From CALKJU01 sp035326425 (GTDB taxonomy: Bacteria; Pseudomonadota; Alphaproteobacteria; Geminicoccales; Geminicoccaceae), in NCBI GenBank assembly GCA_035326425.1, contig DAOLFG010000019.1, forward strand, positions 9,304-73,303: a stretch of DNA of 64,000 nt, given 5' to 3'. Both the position numbers and the translations under genes were made by a program. The notes below the pieces were generated by a model. The model saw nothing but the letters and a program-made list of their open reading frames with translations, ran no database searches and had not been told where the DNA came from. Positions 24,095 through 32,421 of the stretch are shown piece after piece (position 1 is the stretch's first letter; every line of letters starts with the position of its first letter).

Positions 24095-25018
24095 TCAGCG
24101 CAGGCCGACGTCGTAGCGGGAAAGATCGGGCCGCGTCGCCAGCGCCTTCTCGGTGATCGCCACCACCGCCTCGCGCTCGGCACCGACCAGCTCCAGGCGC
24201 GGCTGGCGCACGGTGGTGGCGGTGCCGCGCACGAGGTGCTCGACCAGCTTGATGTTCTGGACGAAGCGGGTCGAGAAATCGAGGTGCAGCAGCGGCATGA
24301 ACCAGCGATAGATCTCGAGCGCCTCGGCCGTCCGCCCGGCCCGGACCAGCCGGTAGATCGCCACGGTCTCCTCGGGGAAGGCGCAGACCAGGCCGGCGAT
24401 CCAGCCGGTGCAGCCGAGCACCAGGCTCTCGAGGGCCAAGTCGTCGACGCCCGTCAGGATCTCGTAGCGGTCGCCCAGCAGGTTGCGGATGTCGGTGATC
24501 CGCCGCAGGTCGGCCGAGGACTCCTTGATCGCCGTGAACCGCGGCTCACTGGCCAGCTCGGCCAGCAGCTGCGGGGTCAGGTCGATCGTGTAGGCCACCG
24601 GGTTGTTGTAGATGATCGACGGCAGGCCGGAGGCCCGCGCCACGGCCCGGAAGTGCGTGAGGACCTCGCGGCTGTCGGCGATGTAGCGCATCGCCGGCAG
24701 CACCATCAGCCCGTCGATGCCGGCGGCCTCGGCCTTCTCGGCCAGCCGGCAGGCGGCGCGCGTCGAATCCTCCGCGATCGTCAGCAGGATGGGCGCCCGG
24801 CCGGCGGCCCCCTCCTTCGCGGCGCGGGCGACGTCGAGCTTCTCCTCGGCGGTGAGCGTGCCGGCCTCGCCGAGCGAGCCGCAGCAGATGATGGCGTCGA
24901 CCCCGCTGTCGAGCTGGAAGGCGACGTCGGCGGCCACGGCCGCCGGATCGACGTCCTGGTCGGGATCGAGCTTGGTGGTGATCGCCGAGATCACGCCGCG
25001 CCAGCGCTCATAGGCCAT
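24095..25018 (-). CDS. DapA/N-acetylneuraminate-lyase family aldolase
   Basis: 307 residues; Schiff-base lysine in AIKESSAD, the catalytic tyrosine in SIIYNNPVAY and the GSLGEAGTLT pyruvate-binding loop are present. The family cleaves or forms 2-keto acids such as dihydrodipicolinate, sugar acids or hydroxyproline-derived compounds. Since it is in an operon with its own GntR regulator it is more likely a catabolic lyase or dehydratase than lysine-pathway DapA. GGAGG stands 6 nt before ATG 25018. Confidence 0.85.
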   Translation of the reverse strand: MAYERWRGVISAITTKLDPDQDVDPAAVAADVAFQLDSGVDAIICCGSLGEAGTLTAEEKLDVARAAKEGAAGRAPILLTIAEDSTRAACRLAEKAEAAGIDGLMVLPAMRYIADSREVLTHFRAVARASGLPSIIYNNPVAYTIDLTPQLLAELASEPRFTAIKESSADLRRITDIRNLLGDRYEILTGVDDLALESLVLGCTGWIAGLVCAFPEETVAIYRLVRAGRTAEALEIYRWFMPLLHLDFSTRFVQNIKLVEHLVRGTATTVRQPRLELVGAEREAVVAITEKALATRPDLSRYDVGLR

Positions 25019-25066
25019 CGACTTGCCTCCAGGAGCGCCGCCCGGCGCTCGGTCGTGCGGGATTCG

Positions 25067-25129
25067 TGTCGACAGACTGAACACACGATCGGCGCCGATC
25101 TGTCAATAGCTGCATGCAAACTGTCGACA
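25067..25129. promoter_or_regulatory. Cluster of palindromes at the lyase/GntR operon promoter
   Basis: Two identical TGTCGACA palindromes (25067-25074, 25122-25129) lie 55 bp apart and enclose GATCGGCGCCGATC (25087-25100) and TGCATGCA (25111-25118). The set begins 49 bp upstream of the lyase start, as expected for GntR autoregulation, perhaps with looping between the outer sites. Confidence 0.5.
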
Positions 25130-25139
25130 AAAAAGATCG

Positions 25140-25436
25140 CTATCGGATCGGCACGGCGAGGCGGAAGGGCCGGACCTCGATCTTCCGCCAGACGTCGCCG
25201 GTGACGTAGGGATCCCGCGCCAGCCAGGCGTCGAGGGCGGCGCGGTCGGGGAACTCCACCATCGTCGCCGATCCGATCATGCGGCCCTCCTCGTCGAGGA
25301 TGGCGCCGCCGGCGATCATCTCGCCGCTGGCGACCATCGGCTTCACGCCTTCGAGATGGGCAGGGCGCGCCGCCTGGCGACGCGCCGCGGCGTCGGGATC
25401 CGTGCCGTCATAGGCGATGACGAGGAACTGCGGCAT
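25140..25436 (-). CDS. YciI-family protein
   Basis: 98 residues: MPQFLVIAYDGTDPDA, the HLEGVKP histidine segment, GGAILDEEGRMIGS and RDPYVTGDVWRKIEVRPF are the family's dimeric alpha/beta ferredoxin-like pattern. The conserved His-Asp pair suggests a small hydrolase or dehydrochlorinase-like activity, but most members are uncharacterised. Single gene between the lyase operon promoter and nirK. Confidence 0.85.
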   Translation of the reverse strand: MPQFLVIAYDGTDPDAAARRQAARPAHLEGVKPMVASGEMIAGGAILDEEGRMIGSATMVEFPDRAALDAWLARDPYVTGDVWRKIEVRPFRLAVPIR

Positions 25437-25538
25437 CCGGGCCTCCGTCGATGCCCCCCGGCGCCGTTGGATGCGGGCGCCGGGGGAACCTGCCGCCAGA
25501 CCTAGGACCGGCCGGGCGGTGCGTCTACGGGCCTCGCA

Positions 25539-26990
25539 TCACGGCTTGGCCGGACCGGCATGCATGATGTCGTCGTTCTCGGGGCCCTCGACGTTGAGGA
25601 GGCCGACGAGACCACGCTCGGCGCGCGACAGGGCATGGTCGACGAGGACGTAGCGCCCCGCCCGGTCGACCTTGAAATCGACGATGGTGGCGCCGCCGGG
25701 CGGCACCGTCACCGTCTGCACGCCGGCGATCGGCGGGCTCAGGACGCTGCCGCCGAGATACACGTGATCGAAGATCTCGCCAATCACATGGAACGACGAG
25801 GTGAAGTTCGGGCCGCCCACGCCGAAGAAGATGCGCACCGTCTCGCCGGGATTGGCATAGAGCGGGTGCGAGCGGCTCAGGGCGCCGACCGAGCCGTTGA
25901 ACAGGAAATATTCCGGGCGCTCGGTGGTCAGCTTCTCGTAGTCCATCTCCTGCGCGCCCTGCGTGCCGAAGGGCTCGGCGGTGTAGAGCTCGCCCTGCAT
26001 GACATAGAACTCGCGGTCGACCTGCGGCAGGCCGCCCTCCGGCTCGACCAGGATCAAGCCGTACATGCCGTTGGTGATGTGGTGCGGCACGCTGGGCGTG
26101 GCGCAGTGGTAGACGTAGATGCCCGGTATCAGGGCCTTGAACGTAACCACGGTTTCGGCACCGGGGTCGGTCTGGGTGAAGTCCGCCCCGCCGCCGGGGC
26201 CGGTGGCGCCGTGGAAGTCCACCGAGTGGATCATGACGCTGTTCTCGGGGTTCTTCAGATGAACCTCGACCGTGTCGCCGACGCGGACGCGCACCAGCGG
26301 ACCGGGCACCTTGGAGTTGAAGGTCCAGTAGTTGTAGGTGGTGTCGTCGTCGAGCTGACCGATCATCTCCACCGTCTCCAGATCCACGCGCACCGTCTGC
26401 GGCGAGCGGGAATGGATCGGCCCAGGCAGGTCGCCCGGGTCGCGGACGATGTCGGGTGCCGTCGCGGCCATGGCCTCGCGGATGCCGGGCATGACCTGGA
26501 TCAGCCCTTCCATCCCGGCCTCGCGGTGGCCGGGCAGTGAGCAGAAATAGGCGAACTCGCCGACCTTGTTGGCGGTGAAGGAGAAGGTCGAGCTGGCATT
26601 CCTGCCGACCACGTGGTCGGAGCGCGCGCCATACTGGTCGACGACGACGTCGTGCTCGGCGCCCTCGCCGTTGATGAGGTTGACCTGGACGATCTCGCCT
26701 TCGTGGACCATCAAGGTCGGGTTGACCTTGCCATCGATGTCGCCGCCGACGCCGAGATAGACCATGCGGCCCTCGGCGATGCCGGTACGCAAGGTGAAGG
26801 TCCGCGGCGCGTGCGCATGCGTCGGCAGCGACGCGGCGGCCGGGCCGGCGGCAACGGGTGTCGCGGCTGGCGCAGCTTCTTGATGATGCTGGGCGGACGC
26901 CTGGGCGGCGAGGAACGACAGGGCGACCGCTGCGAGCAGTCCTGCCGATCGCCTCGACAGGAGGCGATGCCATGAGAAAAGTCTGCGCAT
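25539..26990 (-). CDS. nirK: Copper nitrite reductase with extra N-terminal cupredoxin domain
   Basis: Reduces nitrite to nitric oxide in the periplasm. 483 residues: signal peptide ending FLAAQASAQ, then an additional plastocyanin-like domain with a type-1 copper set (H113 in AEHDV, C150, H155 and M160 in YFCSLPGHREAGM). The NirK core follows: HSVDFHG (type-1 and type-2 histidines), YVYHCATPSVPHHITNGM, and the late type-2 ligand in FHVIGEIFDH. This three-cupredoxin form is known from Hyphomicrobium denitrificans, another methylotroph. The start ATG 26990 is preceded by GGAAGG. An NnrR-like box lies upstream. Confidence 0.92.
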   Translation of the reverse strand: MRRLFSWHRLLSRRSAGLLAAVALSFLAAQASAQHHQEAAPAATPVAAGPAAASLPTHAHAPRTFTLRTGIAEGRMVYLGVGGDIDGKVNPTLMVHEGEIVQVNLINGEGAEHDVVVDQYGARSDHVVGRNASSTFSFTANKVGEFAYFCSLPGHREAGMEGLIQVMPGIREAMAATAPDIVRDPGDLPGPIHSRSPQTVRVDLETVEMIGQLDDDTTYNYWTFNSKVPGPLVRVRVGDTVEVHLKNPENSVMIHSVDFHGATGPGGGADFTQTDPGAETVVTFKALIPGIYVYHCATPSVPHHITNGMYGLILVEPEGGLPQVDREFYVMQGELYTAEPFGTQGAQEMDYEKLTTERPEYFLFNGSVGALSRSHPLYANPGETVRIFFGVGGPNFTSSFHVIGEIFDHVYLGGSVLSPPIAGVQTVTVPPGGATIVDFKVDRAGRYVLVDHALSRAERGLVGLLNVEGPENDDIMHAGPAKP

Positions 26991-27088
26991 CCGGGCCTTC
27001 CGGGATGTGAGGGGCCGAGCCAGCGGGCTGCCCACGCCTATGAGCAGCCCAGGGCCCGTCATCCTCAGCGGCCCCGGAGGGCGCTTCC

Positions 27089-27102
27089 TTGCCCCAGCGC
27101 AA
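27089..27102. promoter_or_regulatory. NnrR/FNR-type box upstream of nirK
   Basis: On the minus strand TTGCG-CTGG-GGCAA, one mismatch from the TTGCG-N4-CGCAA sequence bound by nitric-oxide-responsive NnrR regulators. It is centred about 105 nt upstream of the nirK start in a 147-nt gap. Fits low-oxygen, NO-induced control of nitrite respiration. Confidence 0.5.
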
Positions 27103-27137
27103 ACAGCCGGCGGTCAGATCGCCGCAGCCGTCCGGCT

Positions 27138-27944
27138 TCAGCTGCCTGGGCCGATCTCCCAGCTCTGCTCGAACTTGCGGTCCTTGACGTCGCTCGCCGT
27201 CACCGACAGCGTGCCCGGTCCTGGCGAGGCCAGCGTGAAGCCCAGCGCCGGATCCTCCGACAGCGAGATGTCGGCCTCGACGTCGAGCACGGGCTGGCCG
27301 TTCCAGGCGATGGCGATGGTGCTGAGATGGTCCGGCGGGATCCAGTGGCGGGTGAGCTGGTCGATCTGCATGCCGGTGTACTGCGGATGGCTGATCAGCA
27401 GCTCGATGCCGGGGCCGGCCTCCGGCGCCAGCGTGGCCAGCGCCTTGACCTTCATCCTGCCGACGCGGGCGAGCGCCTCGTCGGCATCCTTCATGGAAGG
27501 CGCCGAGCATCCGCCCGAGGCCTTGACGAAGCGCTCGACCATCCACAGCCGGCCGTCGGCGGTCTCGGCGACGGCGCGCAGGTTGGTATAGGTGTTGACG
27601 CGCACCCGTGCCGTCAGGTCGACCGCACCGAACGCCGGTCCGATCCTGAACACCGCCGCCAGCGGCGCCGGATTGTCGTCGATGATCAGGTGGACGCTGC
27701 GGATCGCCCGCTCCGGCGGCAAGGACTGCAGCGCCCGGATGGCGATCGGCACCACCGCCGCATCGGCCGCGCGCTTGGGCGCGTCGAGGGCGATGAGCCC
27801 GCTGCCGTCCTCGATGGCCCGCTCCTGGAACAGCCAGGGCCTGATGTCGCGCCAAGCCCCCTGCTCCTCCGCCCGGACGGCGGTCGACGCGGCGATACCA
27901 GCCGAGACAAGGGCCAGCAGGATATTGCGCCGATCGAGCTGCAT
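27138..27944 (-). CDS. Quinoprotein dehydrogenase-associated SoxYZ-like carrier
   Basis: 268 residues; twin-arginine-like start (LDRRNILLALVSAG), a SoxY-like domain ending in the carrier cysteine motif SGGCSAPS, then a SoxZ-like beta-sandwich (ELLISHPQYTGMQIDQLT, PALGFTLASPGPGTL). Single-chain SoxYZ fusions of this type accompany PQQ dehydrogenases; what they carry is unknown. It starts 5 nt after the metallohydrolase gene, with GAGTGAGG before the ATG. Confidence 0.87.
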   Translation of the reverse strand: MQLDRRNILLALVSAGIAASTAVRAEEQGAWRDIRPWLFQERAIEDGSGLIALDAPKRAADAAVVPIAIRALQSLPPERAIRSVHLIIDDNPAPLAAVFRIGPAFGAVDLTARVRVNTYTNLRAVAETADGRLWMVERFVKASGGCSAPSMKDADEALARVGRMKVKALATLAPEAGPGIELLISHPQYTGMQIDQLTRHWIPPDHLSTIAIAWNGQPVLDVEADISLSEDPALGFTLASPGPGTLSVTASDVKDRKFEQSWEIGPGS

Positions 27945-27949
27945 TGACC

Positions 27950-28852
27950 TCACTCCCATTCCAGCTCCGTATAGCCGGTCGTCACGTTGCGCGGATGGTT
28001 GTCCTCGACGAGCAGCCATCCGCTGCTGGGGGGCGGTGTCTCGGCCACGGTCTGCGCCAGGCTGCGGCCGGCCGCCAGGCTGTGCCGGATCGAATCGCGC
28101 AGGCCCTCGAGATAACGCGCCTGGGGCCCGAGTGCTCCCGGCCAGGACACGCTCGCCGGCCCATGGCCCGGCACCGCCCGCGCCGCCGGCAGCGCTGCCA
28201 GCTCCCGCATCACCGCGATCCAGCCCAGCAGGCTGCCGTCGACCACCGGCAGCCGCTCGACGAACAGGAGGTCGCCCGCGATCAGCGTCCCGCTGGCCTC
28301 GTCGAGCACCGTCAGGTCGGTATCCGTATGCGCCGTCGGCCAGGCGCGCAACCGCAGCCGTCGATCGCCCAGGTCGAGCGTCATGGTCTCGCCGATCGCC
28401 ACGGTGATGTCGGGCGGCACGATCGCCGTGCCTCGGGCGACGTCGCCGAGCAGCCGATGCATGTTGTCGAGATAGGTCGGGCCCCGCTCGGCGAGGCCGC
28501 GCGGCAGCCGGGCGTGGCCGACGACCCGGGCATCCGGGAAGGCGCCGTTGCCCAGCACGTGATCGGGATGCAGATGGGTGATGACGACGTGGCTGACGGG
28601 CAGCGGCGTGCGCTCGCGGATCGCCGCCAGGAAGCCCTGCCCGTCGAGGAGGCTGCCGCCGCTGTCCACGACCGCCACGGCCCGGCTGCCGATCACCGCC
28701 GCGAGATTGGCGATGCCGCCCCGATTGGCGCCGTCGAAGTCCTCCTCGACCCCCTGGCGGACGAGCAGGCCCGGCGCCACCTCGACCAGCTCGGTAGCAC
28801 AGGCGGGGATCGCCGGCAGCAGCCAGACGAGCGCCGCCGCCAGCCACCTCAT
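27950..28852 (-). CDS. Quinoprotein relay system zinc metallohydrolase (type 1)
   Basis: 300 residues, signal peptide ending at PAIPACATE, then a metallo-beta-lactamase fold with THLHPDHVLGN, TAHTDTDLTV, LIAGDLLF and VPGHGPAS as metal ligands. This secreted MBL family is found with the SoxYZ-like carrier and PQQ alcohol dehydrogenases, hence the 'relay' name; its reaction, perhaps hydrolysis of a carrier-bound thioester or persulphide, is unproven. Its start overlaps the coiled-coil gene stop as ATGA. Confidence 0.87.
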   Translation of the reverse strand: MRWLAAALVWLLPAIPACATELVEVAPGLLVRQGVEEDFDGANRGGIANLAAVIGSRAVAVVDSGGSLLDGQGFLAAIRERTPLPVSHVVITHLHPDHVLGNGAFPDARVVGHARLPRGLAERGPTYLDNMHRLLGDVARGTAIVPPDITVAIGETMTLDLGDRRLRLRAWPTAHTDTDLTVLDEASGTLIAGDLLFVERLPVVDGSLLGWIAVMRELAALPAARAVPGHGPASVSWPGALGPQARYLEGLRDSIRHSLAAGRSLAQTVAETPPPSSGWLLVEDNHPRNVTTGYTELEWE

Positions 28853-29688
28853 GGATTGGTCGAGGTCAGGATCTTGAGGGCGCGGTCGAGCTGGCCGGCG
28901 AGGTTCATGGCATCGCGCTTGCGGCCGGCCAGCCCGTCCTCCGCCTGGGCCAGCTCCGCCTGCACCCGCACCAGCTGCCCGTTCGCCTCGGTGATGCGGC
29001 TCTCGATGTCGGCCAGCCGGGCCACGGCACCGGTGGCGTCGCGATCGACCTCGGCGAAGGCCTGCTCGCGCTGCCCCAGGAGCGCGAGGCGCCTGTTGAT
29101 CTGCTGCTCGACCTCCGAGCGGCGCTCCTCGACGGCCCCGAGCTGCTGCTGCACGGCCGCGATGGCCTGCTCGGCGTCGATCTGCGAACGCTCGTACTCG
29201 CCCAGCGCCTTGAGGCGCCGGTTGAGACGGCCGGCGGCGTCCTGCAGCTTCGCGTCCGCGGCCGCCAGCTCGGCGTTGCGCCGGCCGAGCGCCGTCTCGG
29301 CGTCGGCGGCCTGCTGCTCGCGCTCGCCGAGGACGGCCATTCGCTGGTTCAGCCGCTGGGTGGCGTCGTCGAGCTTGGCCCGGATCGCGTCGAGATCGCC
29401 GTTGGCCTTGCGCTCCTGCGCCAGCGTGTCGTCCAGCTCCGCCACCCTGGCCTCGCTGGCGGTGAGGCGCTGGCCGAGATCCGCCGCCTGGGCCTCGGAG
29501 GCGGAGAGCTTGTCACCGATCGCCCCGAGCTGCGATTCCAGCGACACCTTGGTCTGCGCGGCCTCGGCGATCAGGGCCGCGAGGGCCGTGCGGTTGTGCG
29601 ACCAATTCCACGCCGCCACCACCAGGGCGATGGCCAGCAGGCCGATGATACCCCAGCCGACCCGCGAGATGCGCCCGATCTCACCCAT
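28849..29688 (-). CDS. Membrane-anchored coiled-coil protein with internal repeats
   Basis: 279 residues: one N-terminal membrane helix (GWGIIGLLAIALVVAAWNW) and then about 240 residues of continuous coiled coil facing the periplasm. The central part contains three related units of 35-40 residues built round LNQRMAVLGERE, LNRRLKALGEYE and INRRLALLGQRE. GGAGG precedes ATG 29688 by 5 nt. It is the first gene of the operon with the metallohydrolase and SoxYZ carrier. I know no family for it. A scaffold or spacer holding the relay proteins at the membrane is a hypothesis. Confidence 0.75.
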   Translation of the reverse strand: MGEIGRISRVGWGIIGLLAIALVVAAWNWSHNRTALAALIAEAAQTKVSLESQLGAIGDKLSASEAQAADLGQRLTASEARVAELDDTLAQERKANGDLDAIRAKLDDATQRLNQRMAVLGEREQQAADAETALGRRNAELAAADAKLQDAAGRLNRRLKALGEYERSQIDAEQAIAAVQQQLGAVEERRSEVEQQINRRLALLGQREQAFAEVDRDATGAVARLADIESRITEANGQLVRVQAELAQAEDGLAGRKRDAMNLAGQLDRALKILTSTNP

Positions 29689-29775
29689 GACCGCCTCCAC
29701 CGCACTGCCGGGGTCGATTCGCCCCGCTCACCGTTCTAATAGCTCACCAGCGGGGGAAGCGGGAGAGGTACGGCA

Positions 29776-30147
29776 ATGGGCATGCCTTCGGGTGACTGGC
29801 AGTGCCTGGCCCTGCGCAACGTCACGCTGGACGTGCGCATCGGCGTCTACGACGCCGAGAAGACCGCACCGCAACGCATCTCCGTCGATGTCGAGCTGTG
29901 GCGGCCGGGTGGCGGACCGCCGGCGCGCAGCCTGGACGACTGCCTCGACTACGACCGCATCTATCGCTGGCTCGTCGATGGCTGGCCCGCCCGGCCGCAT
30001 GTCGAGCTGCTGGAGACCCTGGCGGAGGAGCTGATCGCCAAGGCGCTGGAGGATCGCCGCGTCGAGGCCTGCCGCGTGGTGATCCGCAAGCCGGACGCCT
30101 ATGGCGGCGTGGGCTGGCCGGAGATCGAGCTCTGCCGGGCGCGCTAG
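29776..30147 (+). CDS. folB: Dihydroneopterin aldolase
   Basis: 123 residues; LALRNVTLDVRIGVYDAEKTAPQRISVDVELW is visible in parts, with the pterin-binding region LDDCLDYDRIYRWL, a catalytic-lysine-like VVIRKPDAYGGVG and ETLAEELI. Forms 6-hydroxymethyl-dihydropterin, the common precursor of folate and H4MPT. Two possible ATGs (29776 and 29782); the purine-rich GGGAGAGG upstream suits the first. It lies between the relay operon (divergent) and xoxF, which suggests a role in C1 pterin supply. Confidence 0.87.
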   Translation: MGMPSGDWQCLALRNVTLDVRIGVYDAEKTAPQRISVDVELWRPGGGPPARSLDDCLDYDRIYRWLVDGWPARPHVELLETLAEELIAKALEDRRVEACRVVIRKPDAYGGVGWPEIELCRAR

Positions 30148-30149
30148 TC

Positions 30150-30191
30150 TTCGCAGTCGCAGCAAATCATTTCGCAGTTGCGAACAAATTA
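30150..30191. promoter_or_regulatory. Tandem 21-bp element upstream of xoxF
   Basis: Two adjacent 21-bp units both start TTCGCAGT and end in a CAAAT-type run (30150-30170, 30171-30191). The second contains the inverted repeat TTCGCA-GT-TGCGAA (30171-30184). The 21-bp period is two helical turns. It sits immediately after folB and about 230 nt before xoxF; a further GCCAA-TTT-TTGGC dyad is at 30226-30238. Probably activator sites for methanol-oxidation genes. Confidence 0.5.
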
Positions 30192-30419
30192 GAGGAATCA
30201 ACTACATGCCGACTGTCGCGGCGACGCCAATTTTTGGCAGCGGTGATTCAGGTGATTGCAATATCGGGCAGCGCTACTAACATTCGAGGTATTCTCACCG
30301 GGCGGTATCACCCACCGTTCGCTGCCGATCCCGACTGGGGCGGCGGTCGAGGACCGCAACGGACCTGCAGAAGTCCGTCGTGCGCCCGGGGATGCTGAAC
30401 CCGCACGGAGGCAAACGTG

Positions 30420-32276
30420 ATGCGTATCTCGATGCCTATGGGGGTGGCGGCAGCGGTGCTGTTGGCCGGCATCTCCTCGGTCGCGTCGGCGAACGACGAG
30501 CTCCTGATCATGCAGGAGAATCCAGCGTACTGGGTGATGCCGACGCAGAACTACGCCAACACCCGCTACAGCACGCTGGCCCAGATCAACAAGGACAACG
30601 TCAAGGAGCTGCGGCCGGCCTGGACGTTCTCGACCGGCGTGCTGCGCGGCCATGAAGGCGGCCCGCTCGTCATCGGCGACGTCATGTACATCCACGGGCC
30701 GTTCCCGAACCCGGTCTTCGCCCTCGACCTCAACAACGAGGGGCGGATGATCTGGAAGTACGAGCCGAAGCAGGATCCCAACGTCATCGCCGTGATGTGC
30801 TGCGACACCGTCAATCGCGGCCTGGCGTTCGGCGATGGCAAGATATTCCTGGCCCAGGCCGACACCACGCTGGTGGCGCTCGACGCCCGCACGGGCCAGG
30901 TGGTCTGGCAGGTCAAGAACGGCGACCCCGGCAAGGGCGAGACCTCGACCGCCGCACCGATGATCTACAAGGACAAGGTCTACGTCGGTGTCTCGGGCGC
31001 CGAGTTCGGCGTGCATGGCCACCTGACCGCCTACAACATCAAGGACGGCTCGCTGGCCTGGCGCGCCTACTCGACCGGCTCGGACGAGGACATCAAGGTC
31101 GATCCGGAGAAGACCACCCAGCTCGGCAAGCCCGTCGGCGCCAACAGCAGCCTGTCGACCTGGGAAGGCGACCAGTGGAAGATCGGCGGCGGTACCACCT
31201 GGGGCTGGTACTCGTTCGATCCCGAGCTGAACCTGATCTACTACGGCACCGGCAACCCCGGCACCTGGAACCCGGTGCAGCGGCCCGGCGACAATCGCTG
31301 GTCGATGACGATCTTCGCCCGCGACGCCGACACCGGCATGGCGAAGTGGGTCTACCAGAAGACGCCCCACGACGAGTGGGACTATGACGGCATCAACGAG
31401 AACATCCTCGTCGACATGCCGGTCAAGGGCCAGATGACCAAGGCCCTGGTCAACTTCGACCGCAACGGCTTCGCCTACACGCTCGACCGGGTGACCGGCG
31501 AGCTGCTGGTGGCCGAGAAGTTCGACCCGGCGGTCAACTGGGCGACCCATGTCGACATGGAGACCGGCCGGCCGCAGGTGGTGCCGCGCTACTCGACCCA
31601 TCAGAACGGCGAGGACGTCAACACCACCAACATCTGCCCGGCCGCCCTCGGCACCAAGGACCAGCAGCCGGCGGCCTACAGCCCCAAGACCGGGCTGTTC
31701 TACGTGCCGACCAACCATGTCTGCATGGACTACGAGCCGTTCCAGGTCAGCTACACCGCCGGTCAGGCCTATGTCGGCTCGACCGTCGCGATGTACCCCG
31801 CCCCCGGCGGCAACCATCTCGGCAACTTCATCGCCTGGGATGCCAGCGAGGGTAAGATCGTCTGGTCGAACCCCGAGCCGTTCTCGGTCTGGTCGGGCGC
31901 GCTCGCCACGGCCGGCGACGTCGTCTTCTACGGCACGCTGGAAGGCTACCTGAAGGCCGTCGATTCCAAGACGGGCGCCGAGCTGTATCGCTTCAAGACC
32001 CCGTCGGGCATCATCGGCAACGTCCACACCTGGCTGCACAAGGGCAAGCAGCAGATCGGCGTGCTGTCCGGCGTCGGCGGCTGGGCCGGCATCGGCCTCG
32101 CAGCCGGTCTCGTTCAGCACGACAACGCCCTGGCGTGGCACAACGCCGCCGGCCGTCCCGGTGGCGAGGGCGACCGCACCGTCGACACCGCCGGCCTCGG
32201 TGCCGTCGGCGCCTACATGTCGCTCGCCAACTACACCCAGCTCGGTGGCCAGCTGACGGTCTTCGAGCTGCCGTGA
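30420..32276 (+). CDS. xoxF: Lanthanide-dependent PQQ methanol dehydrogenase
   Basis: Oxidises methanol (and often ethanol or formaldehyde) in the periplasm with PQQ and a rare-earth ion. 618 residues: signal peptide ending SVASAN, the adjacent cysteine pair in VMCCDTVNRG, repeated beta-propeller tryptophan motifs, and the active-site DEWDYDG, where the second Asp two residues after the catalytic one marks lanthanide-type XoxF rather than calcium-type MxaF. GGAGG lies 8 nt before ATG 30420 (a GTG at 30417 is also possible). Its cytochrome and XoxJ partners are at 39982-41732, not adjacent. A strong terminator follows. Confidence 0.96.
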   Translation: MRISMPMGVAAAVLLAGISSVASANDELLIMQENPAYWVMPTQNYANTRYSTLAQINKDNVKELRPAWTFSTGVLRGHEGGPLVIGDVMYIHGPFPNPVFALDLNNEGRMIWKYEPKQDPNVIAVMCCDTVNRGLAFGDGKIFLAQADTTLVALDARTGQVVWQVKNGDPGKGETSTAAPMIYKDKVYVGVSGAEFGVHGHLTAYNIKDGSLAWRAYSTGSDEDIKVDPEKTTQLGKPVGANSSLSTWEGDQWKIGGGTTWGWYSFDPELNLIYYGTGNPGTWNPVQRPGDNRWSMTIFARDADTGMAKWVYQKTPHDEWDYDGINENILVDMPVKGQMTKALVNFDRNGFAYTLDRVTGELLVAEKFDPAVNWATHVDMETGRPQVVPRYSTHQNGEDVNTTNICPAALGTKDQQPAAYSPKTGLFYVPTNHVCMDYEPFQVSYTAGQAYVGSTVAMYPAPGGNHLGNFIAWDASEGKIVWSNPEPFSVWSGALATAGDVVFYGTLEGYLKAVDSKTGAELYRFKTPSGIIGNVHTWLHKGKQQIGVLSGVGGWAGIGLAAGLVQHDNALAWHNAAGRPGGEGDRTVDTAGLGAVGAYMSLANYTQLGGQLTVFELP

Positions 32277-32305
32277 CGCGCTGAATCGAGCTTCGTCGCG
32301 ACGAG

Positions 32306-32331
32306 GGCCCGGCATCGCCTGATGCCGGGCC
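32306..32331 (+). terminator. Intrinsic terminator of xoxF
   Basis: 11-bp perfect stem GGCCCGGCATC / GATGCCGGGCC with a GCCT loop, followed by TTCTCTTTC, 29 nt after the xoxF stop. Confidence 0.8.
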
Positions 32332-32392
32332 TTCTCTTTCCAGCGTCTCCGTGCCGCGGCGGCGCTTGATCCGCCGTCTCCATCCGCCTATT

Positions 32393-32410
32393 TGTAGCAA
32401 CATTGCTACA
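32393..32410. promoter_or_regulatory. Operator of toxin-antitoxin module 3
   Basis: Perfect inverted repeat TGTAGCAA-CA-TTGCTACA, followed by TCGAG, 11 nt upstream of the antitoxin ATG. Same half-site core and same 3' flank as at module 2 (10736). Confidence 0.6.
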
Positions 32411-32421
32411 TCGAGGCCACG

